DNA from: Tigriopus japonicus
Lineage: Eukaryota > Arthropoda > Copepoda > Harpacticoida > Harpacticidae
NCBI GenBank assembly: GCA_010645155.1
Contig: CM021321.1
Coordinates: 7,550,311-7,614,310 of the forward strand
Length of the DNA: 64,000 bases
Direction: 5' to 3'
A program made the translations under genes and the position numbers. The stretch's first letter is position 1. Each line of letters starts with the position of its first letter. Below the pieces are notes generated by a model. The model worked only from the letters and a program-made list of their open reading frames with translations, was not told the DNA's origin and searched no databases. This document shows, one piece after another, positions 11,770-23,658 of the stretch.

Positions 11770-14700
11770 TTATGACGACAAGCTAGAGAGGAAACAGGGA
11801 TCGCCTTTTTTCCCTGACCATGGCTTATATTTGCAAACGTGGGTTCCTTTTTTCTTGGGAATATCTCATGAATGGAGCTGTTCAAGATCGGGAGAATACA
11901 GAAAAGCAAATATCATCCTTAAACTCAAAGTACATCGTTCCAGACCAACGGCAAAGTCTGGAAGAAGGTTTGAGTGTCTTTTGCAAAGTGTTACGGTCAC
12001 ATTTCATTTGAGGTATGGTGCAATCTGCCTTGGACTTGTTCGGAATTCTTAAGCCATTTTGGCCGTATTCATCTGACTTGCCATCTCAAAATACCTACTT
12101 TCTAGGTCTGCTAGCAAGTAGGCTATCTTGAACCTTCTTTATGCGAAAAAAGGACTCTGAAGCCAGTCAAGTCACCCCCAAGGAATTCGAGATCATCCTT
12201 CTTCTTTGCGACTTTCTTCTTTGGGCTCTGTTCTCATAACGACAAGTCTACTCTAGAACACTATCCGCATGTGGGTTCTTGAAGACGAATTCAGAATAGA
12301 GAGGGCCATGCTACCATGAAATGTCACAATTACAATCTTAATTATTTCATCTAAGGACAACCAGTCTGGTTTCCCCTCTTGTTGGAAGTAAAATGGGATC
12401 CAGTGTTCCAAATTTGGATGTATTTGGATTGAAATTCGAGGGAGCTCCCATCCAATCTTTTTTCCTCTTTCCGTTTGAAGTTGAAGTGACTTCTTTGAGG
12501 GAACTTGAAGACCGCAAAAGAAAGAGATCAGAGCCAGCGGTGCAATTTCTTCATTTCGCGAGAGATAATTGTGAATTGGTCCCTGGGATTGCCTGCTCGC
12601 TCTGATATTTTGGTCCAGTTTTTGAGATTGGTTATGAGAAGTGAATCAGAAGGAAGAATGTGGGTCAATCTGCTGTCAAGTGGCCTGTCTATCCCTGTCG
12701 GAACCAATTTCCCAACGCTGAAAGTCGACATCGAGCCAGCTCGAGATTTTTGCTCCAATCGCCAAACTAAACCATCGAGGAAAAAAGGTCCCGAAAGGTG
12801 TGTATTTACTGATAAACTTGAACGACAAAAGCCACGTCTATTTTAGGAGCCTTGCTTTTCTTTCGCCAAGATAATGCGTCCGGTGTAATTCCACTCACGC
12901 GTGCTTCATTTACATGAAATTCACTTTTACGACTGCATTTTTGCACCTCGAGCCATTTCGAGCGTCATAAACGAAATACTTTCGGATGTATTTCAGGCTT
13001 AGTGAACCACGAGAAGACTTTGGAATGACTTGAGAGTCTGCTAGTGAGGTGAGGGAAGATTGAAATTTTGACTGGCACAAACTCAGATCGGATCTGGTAT
13101 CCAATTTTCGCCTGGCTTAACTCATTCCTAAGCCCCAAGATCCATCACAAGTAGGTTTAAAATGCAGGCTTTCAGAGGGGACACGCGTAAATCAACTTTA
13201 TATTTCCAACTTTCCAATAGATGAAGTCTCTTTTTGGCGCAGTTGAAGAAAGTGAATGGTGGATGTTAAAGGATTTTTGCACGATAGAGGAGATGAGAAT
13301 TGGAAAAGATTGGAAAACCGAGAAAGGTTGGTTAAAATTGACTTTCCCGTTTCCACTCTCCAGTATATGGAACTGTTCCCAAAATATGACAAGTAAGGAA
13401 AAGGAGTCGGATGAGTTAGAAAGAAGAAGCCCTATTGGTCTAGTCCATTACCCGTCAACGACAAGACTAAATGTAGTCCATTGACCACGAAATAGAGACG
13501 GTAAATGCCAGGGTGATTTGGACCAGTCAATCAATGTGTTTAATGACTTTCTGCGCCTGATGACGATAATGACTTTCACTCGGGACCAGAATGGATGAGT
13601 TCTACTCTCTCTTTCCCCCACACTTTCTTACTAGAAACCCGGTCTTAAAACCCACCTACCCGCAAAGGCAATAATGGACAAGTTTCTTAAAATGTTTGGA
13701 GTCTCATGGGACGCACAGAGCCATGAAAGGGTTTTCTTCCCGACTGGTTCTGTGCCACAGAACTTCTAATGTCCCTACGTACATATCTGCTTTATGGTAC
13801 GTGCTGTATGTACGTATGTACTAGGGAACCAGACGAAGGGTTGAAGGGAAGAAACACTCTAGAGCCCGGATTTGAAGGTAACCTTGAAACGGGACAGAAT
13901 ATTGTTCATAGAACAAGATGGTATTGGAAAGTTGGTCGTTCTCCTCCTTTAACAGTTAAACTTCTTTCCATTTAAGCGCTTCTGGGAAGCTTTCGACGAA
14001 AAACTTAAAATTGATGAGAGATTTGATCAATCGTTGAAGCCTGAGAAGATTTGGCTGAAAAGATTAAGTTAGATCATCTGGATCAGCCAACATAAGAACC
14101 TTTCTAACTCGAAAGAAAATGATTCAGTGCTGAGAAATCAAGAAATTGTTCACCTTCAAATGTTCCCTTTCTTTCCTCTCCCATTTTCCAAAGAGGATCT
14201 TTTTGGAAAAGGGTTGAATTTCTTGAGGGGAGACATTTGTACCATGGCACACCATTCTCGTGTGGGGAATGTGTTGATGTGTTGGTTGCTGTACAGAATT
14301 TTATGCAGACTGACTTGGCTTCAGATAGGGTTATCACCCTCGTTTCAAATTTCGTCCCTCCCAAACACCCATTGGAACATCTCTTCCAAATTCAGACATT
14401 TGTGTGTCCGAGAAATGCATTTGGCGTAGCCAGCGACAAATTTTGTAATGGACCGCGTGGAACATGTTTGGCGATGAACACAACTCAACCGAAATTGCTC
14501 GAGTAATAGAATGTGTTCCAACCCTGGATGGGACAGAAGAGGGGTCCAAAGTTCCAAACTAATTGCAACAAACAAACACACCCACCATCCCCCAAAAAGT
14601 TTGTTTCACCCTCTCCCTTTGTGACCATTTTAAGGATGGAGGAAGTGGGTCATCAGTTTGGATAGGAATGCATACTTTCCTACAGGTTCCCTATTAGACC

Positions 14701-15240
14701 CCAAGGTCCCTTTTTGTCTCACCTTGCTCCAAATTTGAGGGCTGTTGCATAATGAAACCCCCCGTGCACTTTTTTGATGGCAATTTGGGAAAGTTTCGGC
14801 TTAATTTACGATTTGCCTTGGAACCAAAGCAAAATTACGTATGCCTCAAAAGTCTCCAAACCCCAAAATTGTCTTCCTCTCCCATTGATCCATCTGTGTC
14901 TCGACCAAATTGAACTGTGGAACAGATGGAAGCAGAATGCTAGCATATGGTGGTTCATAGTGCCCTAGGTTGGGATTGAGTATCAGTTTCTCATGGGTCT
15001 CATATCGGATGTGTCGTCTGGGAGGAATAATAACACAATCAAAGCCCCGAGTGTCCTCCTCAGTCTGATTCAAAGAAACCCAACCGAGCCCAACTAACCT
15101 TGGATCGTTGGTAGATGAATGATGTTCCGTCGACCTTGGGCACGACCGGAACGGACGGTGGATGATGATGGACTCTTATGAAAAGCCAATTCCGGAATGT
15201 ATTAATTATGGTTGTCCTGGTAGACCCTAATGCTGAGATA
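11770..15240. other. intergenic, nothing recognised
   Basis: Frames such as 12505-12846, 13221-13484 and 14127-14429 are under 115 codons, overlap frames on the other strand and carry no domain I know. No repeat ends were found in this stretch. Confidence 0.35.
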
Positions 15241-15242
15241 TA

Positions 15243-15777
15243 CAGGGTGTTAAGAATTGATGGTGCAACGTGCATTGTCTTTGCTAAACTAAAATGATTT
15301 TACATCCGTGGCCTAATATTTCAATGAACCATGGATTGGCAGAGAAACTTGACCTAAAAGGTATTTTTATTCCAGAAAAGGCCTTGTTTTTATTCAATGA
15401 TTACCATATTTCTAGTGTTCCATGATTAATCACACGGCCCAAGGGAGCCCCAAATTGCCTGATGTTAATTTAAACTCTTTCACAAGGAAAGAGGAACAAT
15501 CATGAGAGAGCCGTTACCAACACTTGTCAAATTAATCCAGAATATTTGCAGTGTTTTACTTTGTTCTCATGTATCTAAGCATGTATTACAAATGTTGAGA
15601 AACTCAAATCAAATTTGAAAAGCATATGCCTACATATTCAGTCTCATATTTAGAAGATGCTATTATTAAGAATCCAAAAGATATTGAAGCTTGGATGAGC
15701 TTATTTGATTCTCACTCATTGTTAAGCCATTACAAATCTATTTTTTTCCGATGAACCACCAATTTTTGGACACCCTG
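15243..15777. mobile_element. mariner-type deletion derivative or relic, 535 bp
   Basis: CAGGGTGT begins the left end and ACACCCTG closes the right end. The similarity continues inward for about 25-28 bases (left TAAGAATTGATGG against right, reverse-complemented, CCAAAAATTGGTGG). The dinucleotide TA flanks both ends (15241-15242 and 15778-15779), as expected for Tc1/mariner insertion. No transposase reading frame is left inside. The ends resemble the mariner at 61669-62594 only in the first seven bases, CAGGGTG, so it is a different family. Confidence 0.7.
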
Positions 15778-15789
15778 TAAGCAGGTAGA

Positions 15790-15810
15790 CTCTCTCTCTC
15801 TCTCTCTCTT
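15790..15810. repeat. (CT)n microsatellite
   Basis: About ten uninterrupted CT units lie just outside the right end of the mariner-type relic. Confidence 0.9.
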
Positions 15811-15895
15811 TTCTGTGAGTATCAGCATAGATTAAGGAAACACTTCCAAGGAGAGACATACAAAAGACTCTCATTGACTTTGATATGGTACCAAG

Positions 15896-15958
15896 TAGAG
15901 CGCTATAATAAAAATTTTTTTTATAAATTTTTATTTTAAATTTTATTATAGCGCTCTA
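15896..15958. mobile_element. 63-bp palindromic hAT-type mini-element
   Basis: Perfect terminal inverted repeats of about 18 bases start TAGAGCGCTATAATAAAA, separated by an A/T-only centre. The octamer GTACCAAG is duplicated exactly on both sides (15888-15895 and 15959-15966). The YARNG-like end and the 8-bp duplication point to hAT. At 63 bases, little remains beyond the transposase recognition ends. The first seven terminal bases, TAGAGCG, are shared with the element at 11026. Confidence 0.85.
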
Positions 15959-15966
15959 GTACCAAG

Positions 15967-18900
15967 GGTAATTTTGTCTACAGGATGCAAAATATACCCA
16001 TCATGAAGGAGTTATTGTAACACTTCTCTTGATGTAGAAATAAACTTGTCGAGAGTCTTGGCTAATCTCATCTCAAGGAGAGTGGTGGTGGTGGTGATTT
16101 GGTCTACCACATGTGCAACCATCTGTGAAGGCAATTGCATATCCAATGAGCAGTTTCCTTTCACGTTTGTCAGATCCGAAAATAATTCAGAAGCTAATCA
16201 ACCCATCAAGGCCATCTCCGAGTGTCCTTCAGACTCCTTTGACTGTCTTGACCAAGCAAGGAACGTCAACAAACCAAATGGATCAGGCGGGACCATTTGA
16301 AGAATCGTTCCCAACCTTGACCTTGGAGTGGCGAAATGATGGCGTTTCTCGTCGTCTACTTAGACAAAGGCCATTTCTTGTCCCTGTCCACTGCATTCGT
16401 TCGACATGGAACTGGGATGATGAGTGGACCATTCCAGGTAATGGGCCTACTATTTTAGAGAGGCAAGTTTTGACCACAAGGAAGAAGTACTTTCTAACTA
16501 ATGTAGACAACAAGGGCACCAATCCATTATCTTTGAGGCTTTTTAGCTTCCACTCGGAAATGATCAATGCCGAGAGGAATTTTGAATTGTGGAAATGTAC
16601 TCCGTTGGTAAAAGTTGGGCATGGACACATACCTGTGAGTAGATATGGCTCTGACTTGTTTTCTCAAAAGCGTTTTCGTATATTCTAGGGTTTGAAAAAT
16701 TCTTTGTCGAGGCGTGAATAGGAGAAAGGGAGACCTTTCTTCCCATTTCACATTCAACCCGACCAATAATTCAAGGTTCAACTCAATCTAATCTCTTCTC
16801 TTTATCCCAATGGAATTTATTGGTGATCTGATGGTAAACGTTTTGATTGTGCAAATTGTGTAGGAAAATTGAAATTTTAATTTTTTTGGGAATGGTGCAC
16901 TTTTTAAACTAATTGAATAGCGAAATGAAACCAATCGACCTTAGATACGAGTTCAAAATGGGTCCCTAACTTTCGTATGTTCAAATGTTGGTCGGGCGGG
17001 TTGAGGTCCAACATCGGTAAAAGGAGACAGGCTCATCATTTGCTCGTCTTTCTTTCTTTCTTTGCGTCGTTTTTTGCTGCTGAACCCGGCCGATTTTGCC
17101 TTTGGCATATTCCTTGCTTATTTAGGCCTTACTCAAGGCTCGTTGGAGCGTCCTTTAGTAGGTATTCCTGTCTCGGAAAATGGCGAAATTGTTGAACTTG
17201 AAATTGCCTTTTTGAGCATGAGCAATCTTGCCAACCCATCAGACAGGAAGGAAGTTGACGGGGCAATTTTTCATTTGAGCGCGTGTTTATTGTGTGGAAA
17301 TCGCCAACTGAGATGCAAATTGGCGTTCTTGTTCTTACTTCATAGCTTTGGTACTTTCAAGGCCAAGAGATGTGCTTTTGTCAGAACGATTGCGAGAGAT
17401 AGAGTGGAATGCGTCTTACCCATGGGTCCGTATGAGAATCTTCGCTTTTCACTGCGATCTGCATAATTTCCATTTTCTTGTAGCGGTCCGGGCGTGTCAT
17501 TGGAGCTCGAGATGTCTTGGACCTTATTCATCTTGCTTGGAACACACAAATACGTAGGTCGTCAATGAAAGATTCGCTCTTCAAGCCAATGGCTCAAAGG
17601 TCGTGCAAAAGATGATCCCTGGTCGTTCCTCAGGGTCTTAATCGGATCAAACAGACTCACGAGTCCACATACGTATACTCACTCCACCACCACCAACCAG
17701 ATTAGCTCTCCCTTCTAGGAGTTCTTTTTCAATGTCGTCTCGCCTTAGAGACACGAAATCTTACACAGACCAAAGCATGAATGTGTACCAATCTGACACA
17801 CTATTCAAGTTCGTTCCATGGATCCAAAAGGAAGAGGGCCTTTTTGTGTAGGTAATTGATGAAGCTAGACAATCGACATGAAATGATTGGCCGGAGCGAG
17901 GACGTAGAAAAGTTTGCTCTAGATCTCTCCAATCCGACACAGATTGAACACTCACTTCATTACTCGAGTATTGTAGTGTATCAGAAAGTTTCGATCGGAG
18001 AAATGGTCATCAGTCGAGCCATTTGAATGCTTTTTCGACCTCGGAATGTCAACCTGTCACTTTCCAGGTGGGTTTGCCTGACAGTCCCTTTGCTTCTTGA
18101 TTGGGTTCATGGATCACTCTAGACACACAGACACTCGAATGGGCGTTGAGATCCTCATCAATATGAGAGTTTGTCCTTTGGAGACAAGTTGGTCCCCCCA
18201 ACTTTCAAGGTCACACGTCTCAATGCGAGTGAGCTTCAGTTCACTTTGATGTATGATAGTGAGAAACTAGAATCCTAAAATGTCGTCCCTCTGGCCTCAA
18301 ACACACTTAGTAGACATGGTAATTCCCCGTTCTCGTGCTCCAAAGAGCGATTGGATCCGTCAACCTTGTTCTCTGGGCTCGGAACTCGCTTTGCCTTTTC
18401 TCGGATCTGATCTCGTGGTACTAGTATACGTCTATTGCTACTATGTAAACCGAAAGTGTGGGTCTTCCAGTCCGAGAGGCTCCTAATATTGCGCACTGGG
18501 GTCGCACAATAGAGTAAGTGTACCGAAGGAATAGGCCTCCCTTTGGGGGGAAGGGGAGGGGGAAAGATGAGCCTACTGCGATGAGTTTTCCCCGGACGGT
18601 GGAATGGAAGAGAGGAAAGAGGGGGAAAATTCAGCCTCCTCGTGGTTCTCACACCACGTGCGCTTGTTCGCTTCGCAGACGAGTATCACGCTGAAATGGA
18701 GGCCTTGAACCATTGCGGAAACACAGAGAGGGAATGAGAGACAAAGGGAAGCACATCATCCCATTACATAAGTTGTGAGATAAATCAGTGGCGATGCGAG
18801 GAACGATGACAACATAACAACCACCCTGAACCCTGAAATGGGTTTCACTTTTTTGGCATCTGAAGAGTGTTACTTAGTGGTGTCGAAAGGAAGAGGCGCA

Positions 18901-19083
18901 AATGGGCATGAGGAGAGATGGCAATATGGACCAAGTCCCACACTTCCCAATAGTGTGTTTTGCAATTAGCGCATGAAACTGCTTTGCTCTGTAGTAGAAT
19001 TCATTTGAGGTTGAGGTTGTTCTTTCATAAGACGATCAATCGAAAATGAATTAACTAAATAAGCAACATTTTAAAAGCTTACC
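15967..19083. other. intergenic, no recognised gene
   Basis: The longest frame is 16113-16688 on the plus strand (191 codons), overlapped by minus-strand frames at 16283-16630. I recognise no domain in any of them. A GT-type donor context occurs near 16635, so a spliced gene is possible but not supported. Short G-runs occur at about 18543-18563. Confidence 0.35.
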
Positions 19084-19167
19084 TATATCAAAACTGAAAA
19101 TCCCAGGATTTGACATAGTTTTTAAATAAGTGACATTATCCGCTTCATCGCTTGACTGCTTTTCCCT
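19084..19167 (+). repeat. left arm of a distant inverted-repeat pair
   Basis: TATATCAAAACT, AAAATCCCA and GCTTGAC(T)GCTTTTCCCT occur in order here and again, reverse-complemented, at 21255-21349. Identity is roughly four in five over the first 60 bases, with a gap before the GCTTTTCCCT block. The pair encloses about 2.1 kb without recognised coding sequence. It may be two copies of one repeat in opposite orientation or the ends of a larger element. Confidence 0.6.
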
Positions 19168-21254
19168 CAAATGCCCGAAATGGACCTTCAGAAAAGCATG
19201 GCTCCTCATTGAAGATACAAAGCCTTTTGACCATGAAGATTGATTTTGGTAAAATCATTGAAATAAATGAAACCATTCTGCATGGCTTCGAATTTGTTCA
19301 TTGACTTTCAACACATCGTGGCAAAGATGTCTTCAAAAATAAAAGTTTGCTTTGTGCCCAATCGAAAAGTAATTTCGATACCAGCTTAGTTAAATACAAA
19401 ATGTTTGAAGGGAAATCTTTTTTTCAAACGAAAACGGATAATGGGAAAAGATGGAATAAGAAAAATACAACAATTTGGGCTTGAATTTTGAAATGAATTG
19501 TTCTTCGAAATTGCTTGTTTACCTTTTGTCGGTGTTTAATTTGAGCACATCTCTTATAGTTGTTAAACCAAGAATAAATGACATTTTCTAATTGATGATC
19601 AAGTGCTCTAAAATTCTGCCCTTTGAATTAGTTATTCTCCCTAGACTAATCAAACACCGTGGAGACTCTCAAAAAGCACAGAAAATAAAATCAGACGGCA
19701 AAGACGACGATGATGATGATGAGGCACAAAACCTCACGGGTTCATTTGTCAAACTCTGTCAGAGCAGTAAAAATTGCTCTTTCCTTTCTTCCAACGGAAC
19801 TGTGAAGGAACTTGTCGAGTCTGAAGAAATGGATGCCAAGGTCGGATTTCCCGCCATGCAAGATCTTTGGGGGTTTATTTACATATTCAAATTCCTGTGG
19901 TTTTGAATTGTCTACAAAGGAGCGTGGGGATTATGAATTGATTTATAATGACCGCTCGGTATCGCTCTTAGCTCAGGTCTTTGAGATGTCGTTGCACGCA
20001 GAAGCTCATTTCCAAGCAAAGAATTTCAAATGCAAATGTTTTGAAATGCCTTTGGGCAATCCCAAACTAAAATTGGCAACACTGTTGCAAGTGAAATGTA
20101 GCTGCTGAAGGGGAGGATCACTTTTCAATGTCAAAGGCTCTCTTTTGGGACAGTCTCTTTGAAGTTCCCTTTTCCAGTAGGCCACATAATGATTATGACC
20201 CTGTCAAATGAGAATTACACATTAATCCTCTTTGAGAGTTGAATCATGTTTCTGAACATTAATTTGTTCACTATCAGTGTTGCAGAAGAAATTTGAGAAA
20301 AAAGTTTACCCCCTGCAAAAGATTACCCGAATAAAAGTATACTATTTTGGGACCGGCAATAAATTGTAATTGTCAGAAAGTTTGGTCTTTTTCCCGCTTA
20401 ATGGCTTTGAGTTTGAAAAAAACAGGCTTCCTATTTGATAAATGCCGAATGGTGGACATTTCCACGTTCATTTCCAAGCCACCAAATCGAAAGTCGCCAC
20501 AAAACATTTTTGAACAATTTTCAAATGGAAGCAAGAACTTCATAAGAGCTTCCTCCAATTCTTTGAATATAATCTTTGGCCATTTCAAAGGTCCATGGTA
20601 AACCTTTTCCCAGTTTTTGAACTTCATTTCGTTTATTGCAATACACAGAGTCCTCTTTAGATCTTGATCGAATGAACATACATTCTAGTCATAAAAGAAA
20701 GCTAGGTTTTCGTGTGTGTTTGAGGATCGTCGAAATAACAACGTACAGTATACTATTTAGGGTATGTTGAGAGAAAATGAGAAAAACAATACCAAGAAGA
20801 GGATGCCTTTCGACTTGTTTCCCAAATGACATGTTAGTGAAAACAAAGGAGGTTTTTGACATAGGTTCCCAAAAAATGTATTGCTGTGTGCTTCTATTCC
20901 ATTTTCGGTTTCACCTTTCAATTCATAACAACAAAAGTCCTAGAAAAGAGCGAGAAAAAACGAGGGAGAGAAAAAGGAAGATGTCTGCCAATGACGGGTC
21001 CATTCCAAAGCTCTAGTTCTCTCTCATTGCTTGTTCGCTCAAAGACAAAGGTGGACGGAATTCAAGATTGGAAGAGCTAAATCTATTTGAGTTGTGTAGC
21101 CGCGGTGTTTAAACACAAACTTCCTAAGATGGAATCGAAATACTCAAATATTGAATTTGTTTACATGGTTTGGCTGCTTTTCCGTTGAACTGTTTGTTGT
21201 CATGAACAAACCAATCGGATTTCATAAATTCCAAACACTGATTGGCTGGAGCAT
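19168..21254. other. sequence enclosed by the inverted-repeat pair
   Basis: I see no transposase or host gene. A run of GAT/GAC codons at about 19700-19722 is a short trinucleotide repeat within a 104-codon frame (19592-19906) that has no other feature. A local inverted motif (TTGGCTGCTTTTCC near 21172 against GGAAAAGCGGTCAAG near 21257) lies at the right-hand edge. Confidence 0.35.
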
Positions 21255-21349
21255 AGGGAAAAGCGGTCAAGCAATCTAGTGGCTGAGCCACAAATATGCC
21301 ACTATTTTAAAAGCTATGCCGAATCCTTGGGATTTTAAGTTTTGATATA
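21255..21349 (-). repeat. right arm of the distant inverted-repeat pair
   Basis: This is the reverse complement of 19084-19167, with an insertion of a dozen or so bases between the AAAATCCCA and GCTTTTCCCT blocks. Directly after it comes CCGGGTGATTC, which resembles a Tc1/mariner end, but I found no matching partner. Confidence 0.6.
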
Positions 21350-23656
21350 CCGGGTGATTCATAAGACACGAAACAGCATATCAGTAACTCGGAAATGGTT
21401 GATCTCACAAAAAATTTATGAAGCTCAAAAAGATGCGGGAGATAACAATCATTAAGATAGATATGGTTTTAATCCCTTTATGTCGACTGATTTTCGATTA
21501 GAGTCAAATTTCAGAAGGGAGAAAAAAGTTGGAGTCACAAATGTTTTGCTTTCAAAATGTTCCATCAACGGAAAATTCGTCGTTGAATAAACATTAAGCT
21601 TATGCGAAATAGCTTTTTAAGACTCTTCAAGGCAAGAGTTTGGCCAATGCTATTCAATGATCTTTTTAACTTTATGAAATATACTCTTACATAGAAAATA
21701 TTATATTGCTGGCTTTTGAGGGGACAAAAATGAATCATTCTAAGCTTCTGCTGAATGTATTTTCCTTAGTTTTAATTCACCGGGTGACTAAATGTTTTAA
21801 ATACTTCGTTTTAAATAGCCTGCACCTTCCCCATTTAGATAAGAATTATGCTTGGAAAAGTCGAAAATTATATGCCACCGAATGTGCAAAATCCGAGATC
21901 GAAACCGAATTTTTGACCGAAATCACTAAATTTTTGGTCAAAAGCTTCCACGTTCCATCACTTGTTTGATGGGTTGTTAATCCTAAATAGAATTGGAAAA
22001 GCGAGACATTGTAATGTTATATTTTGAAGTAAGAGCCAGGGGAGTAATAAGCAATTGTTTCACTTTTATCATTCTCTTGAGATGCAATCGGGAAAACACA
22101 TTCTTACACAGTCTCCTCAAAATCCTGTTACTATTACAAGAAAAACAAATTACCCAGCTTTGCACTTAAACCTTGAACAAAAATGCAAACGCAAAAGAAA
22201 AAGCAAATCGCAAAATAATACATTTTGTACCATGTAGTAGTCAAAAACTTTCGAGGTCTACACTTTTTTTCATGAACAAGTTAGCTGTCTCGGTTGTGTG
22301 TCATTTTCAAAGCGCGGACGTTGACTACTTTGTTTTCCCCTCCTTCATAATTAATGACCCAACTTTAATTCTGTTAGTGGGTCATGACATCTTTTTGTGG
22401 CTATTTCTTGCTCGATTGCCTCTTGTCCTCATAGACACGCCTTGAATTTTGAAAGCAACTAATCTTTTCTATTTTGCTATCACAACGGAAAGACTTCTTC
22501 TCGAGAAAATGAAAAACGTTACTAAATTATTTATTTGTCCTTGCTGTGGTGTTGGTGATTTTCTTTTAAACTACTTTCATTCAATTCAAATGGAAAGAAA
22601 GTTGATATATATAATCTACAATCTTGATTCCTTTTTTGAAAAAGTACACTTCTCTTGATTTTCCCTTTTTTTGGTCGAAATGTTAATAGCAAATATAGCC
22701 CCCACGAAAAAAAGAGAATAAATTGCAGTGAGGAAGGTCCAAGGTTCGATTCTCCTCCCCGGCCTCTCTCAAGGTAACTTTTAGACACTTTTACACACCC
22801 ACAGATGGAGAGCCATTCTGATACTGGACATGAAATTAAGTCCGACATTAGCGCCCCTCAATAATAAAAATAAAACCTCGATTGCTTGTGACCGTCAATG
22901 CAGATGGGGGATTGTTCATTTTTTTGGGAACAGGGCAGTTAAAAAAGTGGATTCAATATGAAAACCCAAAGTGCTGCTCTACAAAACCATCCAATAAATC
23001 TCAAGAATTGAAGCAATTTTGCTCAAAAAATACGTAACCAATTATTTTTATATCCCTAAGACTGTTGAGTCACGCTATCGGGACTGACAAGACACAAAGG
23101 AAGGAATTACAAGAACAATTAAAGTGCCTGGATATGGCACGTGATAAGAAAACCACTCTTGTTCCATATGGAACCTGGATGTTCGTTTCACCACGAGTCC
23201 AAACGAGAACTCCCAGCAAAAGATACCCAGCAAAAAGATCTTCAGGCTTAAAAGTTAGTGACACAGTTCCCAAGTTTTTATTGGTAGCAAAAAATCCAAG
23301 ACACTAATAAAGCGAGGAGCTCGATTGAACATGCAATCACGCAACTTCATGTTGAGATCACATACTAGTAAGTACCATGTGAATATAGAGAGCCATGACA
23401 AGAATAGTTGAAAAGAATGACTTTATATGGTTCATGCCCATTCTTCCTCTTTTATGAGAAATGGTTTGATCTGCATGATTCAAGACAGAGAATTGCCCAC
23501 TTGAAAAGAAAAAATCAGGTCTGCAGTGCTCCTGCATTGTGGTTCCAATGAACGACTATACTCTGGACAAGCTACAGAAATGTCTGTTTCCTTTATGAAT
23601 CACGCATTTTTTCGTAAAGAAGGAATTGATTCGGGGCTCAATTTGGGATGTTCAAA
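21350..23656. other. AT-rich intergenic, nothing firm
   Basis: Only short frames occur. A B-box-like GGTTCGATTCT at about 22743 has no convincing partner A-box and was rejected as a tRNA gene. The right border is the TA target site of the Tc1-like element. Confidence 0.35.
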
Positions 23657-23658
23657 TA

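Noticed and set aside
16113..16688. 191-codon plus-strand frame as a gene
   Set aside because: No recognisable domain, overlapping minus-strand frames, and no ATG context I could defend.
18541..18565. G-run cluster as a G-quadruplex
   Set aside because: Only three separated G-runs are present, and there is no gene context to make it meaningful.
21350..21372. CCGGGTGATTCATAAG as a mariner-type terminus
   Set aside because: No matching reverse-complement end with a TA flank was found downstream or upstream in the window.
22700..22860. GGTTCGATTCT near 22743 as a tRNA or SINE
   Set aside because: Only the B-box-like core is present. I found no matching A-box, no fold and no second copy in the window.
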